Source: Herminiimonas sp.
GTDB lineage: Bacteria; Pseudomonadota; Gammaproteobacteria; Burkholderiales; Burkholderiaceae
DNA length: 8,730 nucleotides
Direction of reading: 5' to 3'
Assembly: GCA_014377155.1 (NCBI GenBank)
Contig: JACMQD010000443.1
Location: 1-8,730 of the forward strand
The translations under genes and the position numbers were made by a program. The notes beneath the pieces were generated by a model that was not told the origin of the DNA, ran no database searches, and was given only the letters and a program-made list of their open reading frames with translations. Of this stretch, positions 1 to 5,968 are shown in pieces. How positions within the stretch are numbered: position 1 is the stretch's first letter; each line of letters starts with the position of its first letter.

Positions 1-555
<555 letters not shown>

Positions 556-1134
556 ATGACATCCCTCGCAGATCTTCATCAACAGCTCGAAGCCATGCGC
601 CCCGCGCTATTGCGTTTTGCCGGCCTTCAGTTGCGCAACGATGCGCTGGCACAGGACGTAGTGCAGGATGCGCTGATCGCGGTACTCGAAAAACCGGACA
701 GCTTCGCTGGCCAGTCGTCGTTGCGTACTTACGTCACTGGCATCATGAAGTACAAAATCATCGACGCCATGCGCGCAGCCAAGCGCACGCGCCAGTTCGA
801 CGTCCAGGAAGACCAGAGCGAGGATGACGCCATCGATGCGCTGTTTACCGAAGACGGCCACACCCAGCAGAAACCGCATCCATGGGGCAATCCGGACGCT
901 ACGCTCGAACAGAAGGATTTTTTCCGGGTCTTGGAAGTTTGTCTCGACAAGTTGCCGCCCAATACTGCGCGCATTTTCATGATGCGCGAATGGTTAGGAC
1001 TGGAAACAGAAGAGATCTGTAAGGAACTGACTATTTCCACGTCCAATGCATGGGTGATGTTGTACCGCGCCCGTGTCCGGCTGCGCGAATGTCTGGAACT
1101 TAACTGGTTCGGCGGCCAGCCCGAGCGCCGATAG
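556..1134 (+). CDS. ECF-type RNA polymerase sigma factor (sigma-70 family)
   Basis: This 192-residue protein should bind core RNA polymerase and direct it to a small stress regulon. Region 2 runs over about residues 7-77: DVVQDAL at 34-40 is the core-binding 2.2 motif, and SLRTYVTGIMKYKIIDAMRA (55-74) is the promoter-melting and -10-reading helix. A longer than usual acidic linker (about 78-115, rich in D, E and Q) follows. Region 4 spans about 122-180, with LPPNTARIFMMRE at 133-145 and a helix-turn-helix at 150-177. No region 1 or 3 is present, which fits group 4 (ECF) sigma factors. An in-frame stop at 541 means translation cannot start upstream, and ATG 556 is the first start, though its ribosome site is weak. 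The gene lies 18 bases before a zinc-finger anti-sigma-like gene, the usual ECF partner arrangement. Its exact ECF group and target promoters cannot be read from the sequence. Confidence 0.93.
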   Translation: MTSLADLHQQLEAMRPALLRFAGLQLRNDALAQDVVQDALIAVLEKPDSFAGQSSLRTYVTGIMKYKIIDAMRAAKRTRQFDVQEDQSEDDAIDALFTEDGHTQQKPHPWGNPDATLEQKDFFRVLEVCLDKLPPNTARIFMMREWLGLETEEICKELTISTSNAWVMLYRARVRLRECLELNWFGGQPERR

Positions 1135-1152
1135 CCATGGAAAAATGAATCG

Positions 1153-1362
1153 ATGGGATTGAAACCGACCTGCAGGGAAGTGCATCAACTGGCTTCTGCG
1201 CGCCTCGACCGCAAACTCACAGTGGTCGAGCGTACGCGCATGCAGTTGCATTTGATGGTGTGCAGCGCCTGCCGCACGTTCGACAGCCAGCTCGATTTCA
1301 TGCGCCGCGCGATGCGTCGCATGTCCGACGACGGCCCGGGCGCCGATCACGAACCGAAATGA
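1153..1362 (+). CDS. Small zinc-finger (HC2) putative anti-sigma factor
   Basis: This 69-residue protein carries the zinc-binding anti-sigma pattern: C7, then H33-x3-C37-x2-C40 in the segment HLMVCSAC. The spacing is close to the known zinc ligands of the ChrR anti-sigma domain (H6, H31, C35, C38). Helices around residues 8-19 and 23-34 would supply the sigma-binding fold. No membrane segment or sensor domain is present, so it should be a soluble, minimal anti-sigma protein, and the signal may act directly on the zinc-thiol site. It sits 18 bases after the sigma gene, its most likely partner. The start at ATG 1153 follows a GGA at 1139-1141, and its TGA overlaps the next ATG (ATGA, 1359-1362), so translation of the third gene is probably coupled. 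The family assignment rests on visible motifs; anti-sigma activity is inferred from context. Confidence 0.85.
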   Translation: MGLKPTCREVHQLASARLDRKLTVVERTRMQLHLMVCSACRTFDSQLDFMRRAMRRMSDDGPGADHEPK

Positions 1363-1568
1363 GCGCCTGTTCCGTCTGCGGCACGCTGTTTGCCTGTGGC
1401 ATGGCGGATGCCGACACCAGCCATCCATGCTGGTGCGTTGCGTTACCGGCACTGCCATTGGCGTTTCTGGAAAAGGACCAGACCGGAAAGGAACGTCTCT
1501 GCCTTTGCCCGGCTTGCCTGACCCAGGTTATCGCTGGCACGAACGAAGCCACCTCCGACGTTCGCTAA
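1359..1568 (+). CDS. Cysteine-rich CWC family protein
   Basis: This 69-residue protein has eight cysteines: C4, C7, C13, C24, C26, C48, C50 and C53. They are arranged as a CxxC pair at the N terminus, a central PCWC motif (23-26) and a C-terminal CLCPAC cluster. The CWC motif with flanking cysteines matches the cysteine-rich CWC family, whose function is unknown; binding of zinc or another metal is plausible from the ligand set. There is no signal peptide or membrane helix, so it should be cytoplasmic. I chose the ATG at 1359 because it overlaps the previous stop and gives a protein beginning with the conserved CxxC. The upstream extension of the same frame is only a shadow of the zinc-finger gene. 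It is the third member of the sigma unit, which suggests a role in metal or redox homeostasis, but this is only association. Its stop overlaps the stop of the convergent SPOR gene. Confidence 0.82.
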   Translation: MSACSVCGTLFACGMADADTSHPCWCVALPALPLAFLEKDQTGKERLCLCPACLTQVIAGTNEATSDVR

Positions 1569-2248
1569 TTCACGCCGCAATCACGTACATCCTGACGCGG
1601 AAAATCTGCCTTGATGCTGGCCAGACTGGATTTGGTTGCCAGATCGATATTGCGTAACTGGAAGGCGACGCGATTCGTGACGGCACCATAGGTGCCGAGC
1701 CGCGCACTGCGCACGCCACGCGCCGTCAGGCTGGCCAAGTGCGTGCGAGCCGATTCCTCGGTCCTGAATATTCCCAGAGAAATGCCCCACCGCAGGTCGG
1801 AGTTCTCCTGGATGACATAAAAATCGGTCAAGCCGAGTCCGCGCAGTTCGCCGGCTTTGCGATCGGCGCTTTCCTTGTCGCCTTGCGGCGGAATATAGAC
1901 CATGTGTCGCGCAACATCTTTGACGCTACGCGAAGTCAGGCTAACGTCGGCGCCGGACGCTACCCACCGGGCTTCGAAGCGCTTGGCGTCGGCGAGGTCG
2001 AAATTGCCGATTTCTGTACAGTCGAATCGCTGCGGTGCGCTGGTGGCGACCGGCAGCACTGGCAGGAGGGCCGCCGCAGCTGGCGGCGTGGGCGTGGGCG
2101 CGATCGGCCTGATCTTGTCGGCATTGAGCTGATTCAGAAGACGTGCCGGTTCACGACCGCCGGACGCATAGCTGCCGAGCAGTCCGTGGTCGAACGCGAA
2201 TAATGCGCCATTAGCAAGGAGCAAGCCCCAGAACAGGATTTTCAGCAT
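1565..2248 (-). CDS. Membrane-anchored SPOR-like domain protein
   Basis: This 227-residue protein is built as a single-pass inner-membrane protein with a periplasmic C-terminal domain. An N-terminal hydrophobic segment (about residues 3-19) has only a lysine before it, then comes a proline/alanine-rich linker (about 46-72), then a domain of about 112-190 with the SPOR-like layout. SPOR domains bind denuded septal peptidoglycan and localise proteins to the division site. The stretches VYIPPQGDKESADRKAGELR and GISLGIFRTEESARTHLASL resemble the two repeats of that fold, so peptidoglycan binding is inferred. Two cysteines, C77 and C224, bracket the domain and could form a disulfide. ATG 2248 overlaps the coaX stop by seven bases and has no Shine-Dalgarno sequence, so translation is probably coupled to coaX. 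A small protein of this type downstream of birA and coaX is, from memory, common in Burkholderiales. The family call is fairly firm; the cellular task is unknown. Confidence 0.82.
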   Translation of the reverse strand: MLKILFWGLLLANGALFAFDHGLLGSYASGGREPARLLNQLNADKIRPIAPTPTPPAAAALLPVLPVATSAPQRFDCTEIGNFDLADAKRFEARWVASGADVSLTSRSVKDVARHMVYIPPQGDKESADRKAGELRGLGLTDFYVIQENSDLRWGISLGIFRTEESARTHLASLTARGVRSARLGTYGAVTNRVAFQLRNIDLATKSSLASIKADFPRQDVRDCGVN

Positions 2249-3015
2249 GGCGAATGGAAGTGAGTGGCGACGGCCTGCAAGCCGATCATGACCAGGTTAT
2301 CGATGCGAGTGCACACGACACCGAGATGGGGTGCGATCATCGCCGCCGCGCCGCCCGAGACGATGCAGCGCACCGGCGCCGGACCATGCGCCGCAACGGC
2401 GCGCTCGACGGCGCCAGCCTGCGCCGCGATGCAGCCACTGACGATGGCCTGATCGGTGTTGTCGGCAAATGGCGTGGCCAGCGCGAGATCGTCGCCGACC
2501 TGCGGCAATTGCGCCGTGTTGCGCGCCAGCGAGGTGGCCATCAAACCCAGGCCCGGCAAGATCATGCCGCCGATGAACCGGCCGTCGGCGGACACAGCAT
2601 CGACCGTCGTCGCGGTGCCGAAGGTGGCAACGATCAGGGTTTGGGCGGGATACAGCGCCTGTGCGCCGATGGCCGAGGCGAAACGGTCGCAGCCAAGCTG
2701 CCCAGGATCGCGATAGCCATTCTGCACGCCGCCGCATGAAGGCACCGAGGCAAACCATTCGATCGGCACCGGTTTGGGTCCGAGCGCGCGCAGCAGAGCC
2801 TGGTCGAGGCTGTCGCGCAGGGCGACCCCGGCCACGTTCGATACCATCACGCGCTCGATCTTGCTGCCACGCCAGGCATTTGCCAGCTGCCGCACATCCT
2901 CACGCCCGACCGCGCCGCAGTCTTGCCACTGTCCCAGCCGGACGCTGCCGTGCAAGGCCGAGTCGACCAGTGCCCATTTGATACGGGTATTGCCGGCGTC
3001 AATCAGCAGCAGCAT
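2242..3015 (-). CDS. coaX: Type III pantothenate kinase
   Basis: CoaX phosphorylates pantothenate, the first step of coenzyme A synthesis, and belongs to the acetate/sugar-kinase (ASKHA) fold rather than the CoaA fold. The 257-residue product shows the family's motifs in order: DAGNTR at 6-11 (phosphate 1 loop), QLGCDRF at 106-112 with the conserved aspartate D110, FGTATTVDAV at 132-141, GGMILPGL at 149-156, and IVSGGAA near 218-224 (adenosine loop). I chose ATG 3015 rather than the longer reading from 3048. The family starts right before the DxGN loop, and an AGGAAGG ribosome site lies just upstream of 3015. The start overlaps the end of birA by 17 bases, and the end overlaps the SPOR gene. 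In Bordetella the equivalent gene was first named baf (Bvg accessory factor). These enzymes typically need a monovalent cation and resist CoA feedback, which is family knowledge and not seen here. Confidence 0.95.
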   Translation of the reverse strand: MLLLIDAGNTRIKWALVDSALHGSVRLGQWQDCGAVGREDVRQLANAWRGSKIERVMVSNVAGVALRDSLDQALLRALGPKPVPIEWFASVPSCGGVQNGYRDPGQLGCDRFASAIGAQALYPAQTLIVATFGTATTVDAVSADGRFIGGMILPGLGLMATSLARNTAQLPQVGDDLALATPFADNTDQAIVSGCIAAQAGAVERAVAAHGPAPVRCIVSGGAAAMIAPHLGVVCTRIDNLVMIGLQAVATHFHSPC

Positions 3016-3835
3016 AGGCTTTCCCTTCCTGCGTGCGCAACGAGACATCGCCCGCCATCACGGCAACCCGGCCGCCGGCGGTGTCGAGCAACAGCCTGCC
3101 GCTGCGGTCGACACCGGCGGCGCGCCCTTCATGCAGTGTGCGTTCACCATCGATTATTCGGACCTGCTGGCCGGCGTAGGCATCGAGCGCGTTCCAACGA
3201 CCGACGAAAGCGGCAAGACCGTGTGCCTCGAACTGCGGCAAAGCGTCTGCCAGCGCATCGAGCAAGCTCGCCAGCAGAATGTTGCGGTTCAGGCCAGGCA
3301 TCGGCATGGCGGCGACATTTTTGCCGACCTGCGCGCGAAGCTGCTCGGACACGGCCATGTTCAAACCAATGCCGATGACTACCCAGACTTCATCCCTTGC
3401 AAGATTGGCCGGCGCAGCGGTTTCGATCAGGATGCCAGCCAGCTTGCGACCTTCTGCCAAAATATCGTTGGGCCACTTGAGACGGGCCTCGACGCCGAAC
3501 TGCGCCAGTACGTCGGCCACGACCACGCCGATGGCGAGTGGCAAGCCGACCATCGACTGCAACGGCATTCGCAATTTCCAGGCCAGTGAAAATGTCAGCG
3601 CCGTCCCCGCAGCGCTATGCCAGGTACGTCCCGCGCGGCCGCGACCGGCGGTCTGCATCTCTGCCGCCAGCAATGTCGGCGTGTTCATGCGGCCGATGGC
3701 AGCGAGCAGATCGGCATTGGTCGAACCAGTTTCGGCGACGACCCTGACAGCGACGGACGCCGCGTCAGGGCGGCGCAGCGCGTCGATGATATCGGCGTCG
3801 AGAGGCGGGAAAGGCAAAGCGGTCATGTTGCGCAT
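2999..3835 (-). CDS. birA: Biotin--[acetyl-CoA-carboxylase] ligase, monofunctional (no HTH)
   Basis: BirA makes biotinyl-5'-AMP from biotin and ATP and transfers biotin to a lysine of the acetyl-CoA carboxylase carrier protein. The 278-residue product has the BPL/LplA catalytic core: ETGSTNADL at 35-43, the adenylate-binding loop GRGRAGRTW at 64-72, KWPND at 120-124, K131 followed by LAGILIE, and GIGLN at 155-159. A small C-terminal SH3-like domain spans about 222-270. The biotin core begins within the first 40 residues, so the winged-helix DNA-binding domain of E. coli BirA is absent. The enzyme therefore should not act as a repressor of biotin genes. ATG 3835 gives the longest protein; ATG 3826 (three residues shorter) is equally possible, and neither has a clear ribosome site. 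It is the first gene of the birA–coaX–SPOR unit. Confidence 0.95.
   Translation of the reverse strand: MRNMTALPFPPLDADIIDALRRPDAASVAVRVVAETGSTNADLLAAIGRMNTPTLLAAEMQTAGRGRAGRTWHSAAGTALTFSLAWKLRMPLQSMVGLPLAIGVVVADVLAQFGVEARLKWPNDILAEGRKLAGILIETAAPANLARDEVWVVIGIGLNMAVSEQLRAQVGKNVAAMPMPGLNRNILLASLLDALADALPQFEAHGLAAFVGRWNALDAYAGQQVRIIDGERTLHEGRAAGVDRSGRLLLDTAGGRVAVMAGDVSLRTQEGKAYAAAD
3024..3031 (-). promoter_or_regulatory. Ribosome binding site of coaX
   Basis: On the minus strand the sequence AGGAAGGG lies about eight bases before the ATG at 3015, inside the 3' end of birA. It is the strongest Shine-Dalgarno sequence in this operon. It decides between the two possible coaX starts, because nothing comparable precedes the upstream ATG at 3048. 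Confidence 0.75.
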
Positions 3836-3974
3836 TGTAACGGCATGCAGACGGCGGCGGTAAGACCCGTTTCATCACTTTTCGAATCGCTCTGCAAAGC
3901 GGTTAGCCGCGCATTGATCCCGCACTGGTTCGCCGATAATAGCGAATAAATGGTTTCTCCCTTAAACTCGCCCT
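3836..3974. other. Divergent intergenic region between birA and mlaE-like gene
   Basis: This 139-base gap separates the leftward birA operon from the rightward lipid-transport operon and must hold both promoters. A possible rightward promoter is listed separately. For birA I find no convincing -35/-10 pair. A few short inverted repeats (for example GCGG TTAG CCGC at 3900-3911) are too small to call operators or terminators. Confidence 0.5.
3914..3940 (+). promoter_or_regulatory. Possible sigma-70 promoter of the STAS-mlaE operon
   Basis: GATAAT at 3935-3940 matches the -10 consensus at five of six bases. TTGATC at 3914-3919 matches the -35 consensus at four. The spacer is only 15 bases, which is short, so the -10 is more credible than the pair. 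Transcription would begin near 3946-3948, leaving a leader of about 28 bases before the ATG at 3975. That leader lacks a purine-rich Shine-Dalgarno sequence. Confidence 0.35.
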
Positions 3975-5099
3975 ATGCCCAACCCGGATCCGCCCGTACT
4001 TGCCCTCGATAAAACCGACACTCACACCGTCGTTGCCAGCGGCAATTGGCAAGTGCGTTCGTTAGCCCTGCCCGGCGTCATGGAACAGACAGTAGCCCAG
4101 TTCAAGAAAATTCCCGACGCCGGCGCCGCGCGCTGGGATTTGTCGCAGATCGCCGCTCTCGACCATATCGGCGCTCAACTGTTGTGGAATGCCTGGGGCA
4201 AGGTGCGTCCGACCGGCTTGGTACTGGCACCGAATCATCAAGATATTTTCGCGCGCCTGGAACAGGCCGGCACGCTGGAATTGCCACCGGCGCCGGTGCA
4301 GCGATTCCTGTCGATCGCGTCGCTGAGCACCATCGCACACGACGTGATGAACCACTTGAGCGGTTTTATCGGATTGATCGGCCAACTGGTAATGGACATC
4401 GCCCAGTTCGCGGCTCGCCCGCTGCGTGGGCCCTGGAAAGAACTGTCGGCCAACATCTACCATACCGGCTACCAGGCGCTGGGTATTACGGCCATCGTCG
4501 GCGTCCTGATCGGCGTGGTGCTGTCTTACTTGTCGGCGCAACAGCTGCATACATTCGGCGGCGATGTCTATCTGGTAAATATCCTTGGCATGAGCATCAT
4601 CCGCGAACTGGGTCCGCTGCTGGCGGCGATCCTGGTGGCGGGCCGCTCCGGGTCGTCGATTACGGCGCAACTGGGCGTCATGCGGGTGACCGAAGAACTC
4701 GACGCCATGCTGGTGATGGGGCTGCCGCACGGGTTCCGTCTGATCATGCCGCGCGTGCTGGCGCTGGCAATCGCGATGCCGCTGCTGGTGATCTGGACCG
4801 ATGCGATGGCGCTGATCGGTGGCATGATTGCAGCCAAGCTGGAACTGTCGCTGTCGCCGATCTATTTCCTGCAATCGCTGCCGGATGCCGTGCCGCTGGC
4901 AAATTACTGGATCGGACTGGGCAAAGGTGTCGTGTTCGGCAGCCTGATCGCATTGGTGGCATGCCATTTCGGACTGCGCATCGAACCCAATACCGAAAGC
5001 CTCGGACATGGCACCACGACGTCGGTAGTCACGGCGATCACGATCGTGATACTGGCCGACGCGGTGTTTGCGATCGTGTTCAACGATGTGGGATTCTGA
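3975..5099 (+). CDS. MlaE-family ABC permease with fused N-terminal STAS domain
   Basis: This 374-residue inner-membrane protein combines two parts. Residues about 15-105 look like a STAS domain (ARWDLSQIAALDHIGAQLLW at 52-71 is its conserved strand-turn-helix), the role played by separate MlaB in E. coli. Residues about 120-374 form the MlaE permease. It has an amphipathic segment, about five membrane helices (near 167-188, 200-223, 258-285, 312-332, 348-370) and the family signature ELGPLLAAILVAGRSG (211-226), continued by ITAQLGVM and EELDAM to 245. MlaE dimers form the membrane channel through which MCE-linked lipid passes, driven by the MlaF ATPase. It is the first gene of a tight operon, with mlaF starting two bases after its stop. 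ATG 3975 has no clear ribosome site but is the only start that includes the whole STAS domain. I leave the symbol blank because several paralogous MlaE systems exist. Confidence 0.93.
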   Translation: MPNPDPPVLALDKTDTHTVVASGNWQVRSLALPGVMEQTVAQFKKIPDAGAARWDLSQIAALDHIGAQLLWNAWGKVRPTGLVLAPNHQDIFARLEQAGTLELPPAPVQRFLSIASLSTIAHDVMNHLSGFIGLIGQLVMDIAQFAARPLRGPWKELSANIYHTGYQALGITAIVGVLIGVVLSYLSAQQLHTFGGDVYLVNILGMSIIRELGPLLAAILVAGRSGSSITAQLGVMRVTEELDAMLVMGLPHGFRLIMPRVLALAIAMPLLVIWTDAMALIGGMIAAKLELSLSPIYFLQSLPDAVPLANYWIGLGKGVVFGSLIALVACHFGLRIEPNTESLGHGTTTSVVTAITIVILADAVFAIVFNDVGF

Positions 5100-5101
5100 C
5101 G

Positions 5102-5956
5102 ATGGATAATGCCGTCGAAATATCAGCAGGGCCGGCCACTGAGGATACCTCCGACCGTCCTTTGGTGATACAAATCGAAAACCTCTGGAGCCAGTTCGGG
5201 CAGTTCGTCGTACACCAGGACCTGAATCTTGAAATCCGCCAGGGCGACATCGTCGCGCTGGTGGGCGGCTCCGGTTCCGGCAAGACCACCCTGCTACGCC
5301 AGATCCTCGGTCTCGAACGGCCAGCGCGCGGCGTGGTGCGGGTGTTCGGCGACAATATCGCCGAATCCAGCAGCGAGAACCTGCAATCGATGCGTACCCG
5401 GTGGGGTATGCTATTTCAGCATGGGGCGCTGTTTTCGGCATTGTCGGCGTTCGACAACGTGGCGCAACCGATGCGCGAACTCGGTACCCTGCCGGAAGAT
5501 CTGATCCGTGATGCCGTGCTGCTGAAGCTGCACATGGTCGACATCAAGCCGGCCGAAGCGGCCAAGATGCCGGCCGACTTGTCAGGCGGCATGGTCAAGC
5601 GGGTGGCCCTGGCGCGCGCGCTGGCGTTGGAGCCGGAATTGCTGTTTCTGGACGAACCCACTGCCGGACTCGACCCCAGCCTGTCGGACAGCTTCGTCGA
5701 ACTGATCCGCTCCCTGCATCGTGAAATGCAGCTCACGGTGGTGATGGTCACGCATGATCTGGACACGATCTTCGCGCTGGCGACGCGCATCGCTGTGCTC
5801 GCGGACAAGCACGTCATCGCCATGGGCGAACCGGCCGAGGTCATCGAAGTACAGCATCCGTTCATCGAACAGTTTTTCGGCGGCGAACGCGGTGTCCGGG
5901 CGCAGGAAGGCCTTGAAGAAAATGGCGCATCAGAATCGAAGGAATCAACTGCATGA
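5102..5956 (+). CDS. MlaF-like ABC transporter ATP-binding protein
   Basis: This 284-residue cytoplasmic ATPase energises the MlaE-type permease. All ABC motifs are intact: Walker A GGSGSGKTT at 55-63, Q-loop glutamine Q106, signature LSGGM at 160-164, Walker B LLFLDEP at 180-186 with the catalytic glutamate E185, D-loop GLD at 189-191, and switch histidine H218 in VTHD. The signature LSGGM followed by KRVALARA is typical of the MlaF group. The reading frame stays open far upstream through mlaE, but the true start is ATG 5102, two bases after the mlaE stop. A GGGA ribosome site at 5090-5093 sits eight bases before it, inside the end of mlaE. An N-terminal tail of about 20 residues and a glutamate-rich C-terminal tail (about 266-284) flank the core. 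The MCE protein gene begins 12 bases downstream. The substrate is expected to be phospholipid, from family knowledge. Confidence 0.94.
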   Translation: MDNAVEISAGPATEDTSDRPLVIQIENLWSQFGQFVVHQDLNLEIRQGDIVALVGGSGSGKTTLLRQILGLERPARGVVRVFGDNIAESSSENLQSMRTRWGMLFQHGALFSALSAFDNVAQPMRELGTLPEDLIRDAVLLKLHMVDIKPAEAAKMPADLSGGMVKRVALARALALEPELLFLDEPTAGLDPSLSDSFVELIRSLHREMQLTVVMVTHDLDTIFALATRIAVLADKHVIAMGEPAEVIEVQHPFIEQFFGGERGVRAQEGLEENGASESKESTA

Positions 5957-5968
5957 CAGGACAAGATC

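Noticed and set aside
1260..1358. N-terminal extension of the CWC protein
   Set aside because: It is arginine- and histidine-rich, out of frame with the anti-sigma gene it overlaps, and ATG 1359 in the ATGA overlap is the natural start.
3016..3048. Eleven-residue N-terminal extension of CoaX
   Set aside because: The family begins right at the DxGN loop, and an AGGAAGG site sits just before ATG 3015.
2774..3589. Plus-strand open frame of 271 codons opposite coaX and birA
   Set aside because: It is a shadow of two convincingly identified minus-strand genes and contains no domain that I recognise.
4046..5101. Upstream in-frame extension of the ATPase gene through the whole permease gene (352 codons)
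   Set aside because: The extension is an arginine-rich shadow of the permease frame. The ABC domain starts shortly after ATG 5102, which has its own ribosome site.
4062..5441. Long minus-strand open frame (459 codons) antisense to the permease and ATPase genes
   Set aside because: It is rich in Arg, Gln and His, has no recognisable domain, and lies wholly opposite two strongly conserved genes. Such frames are common in GC-rich DNA.
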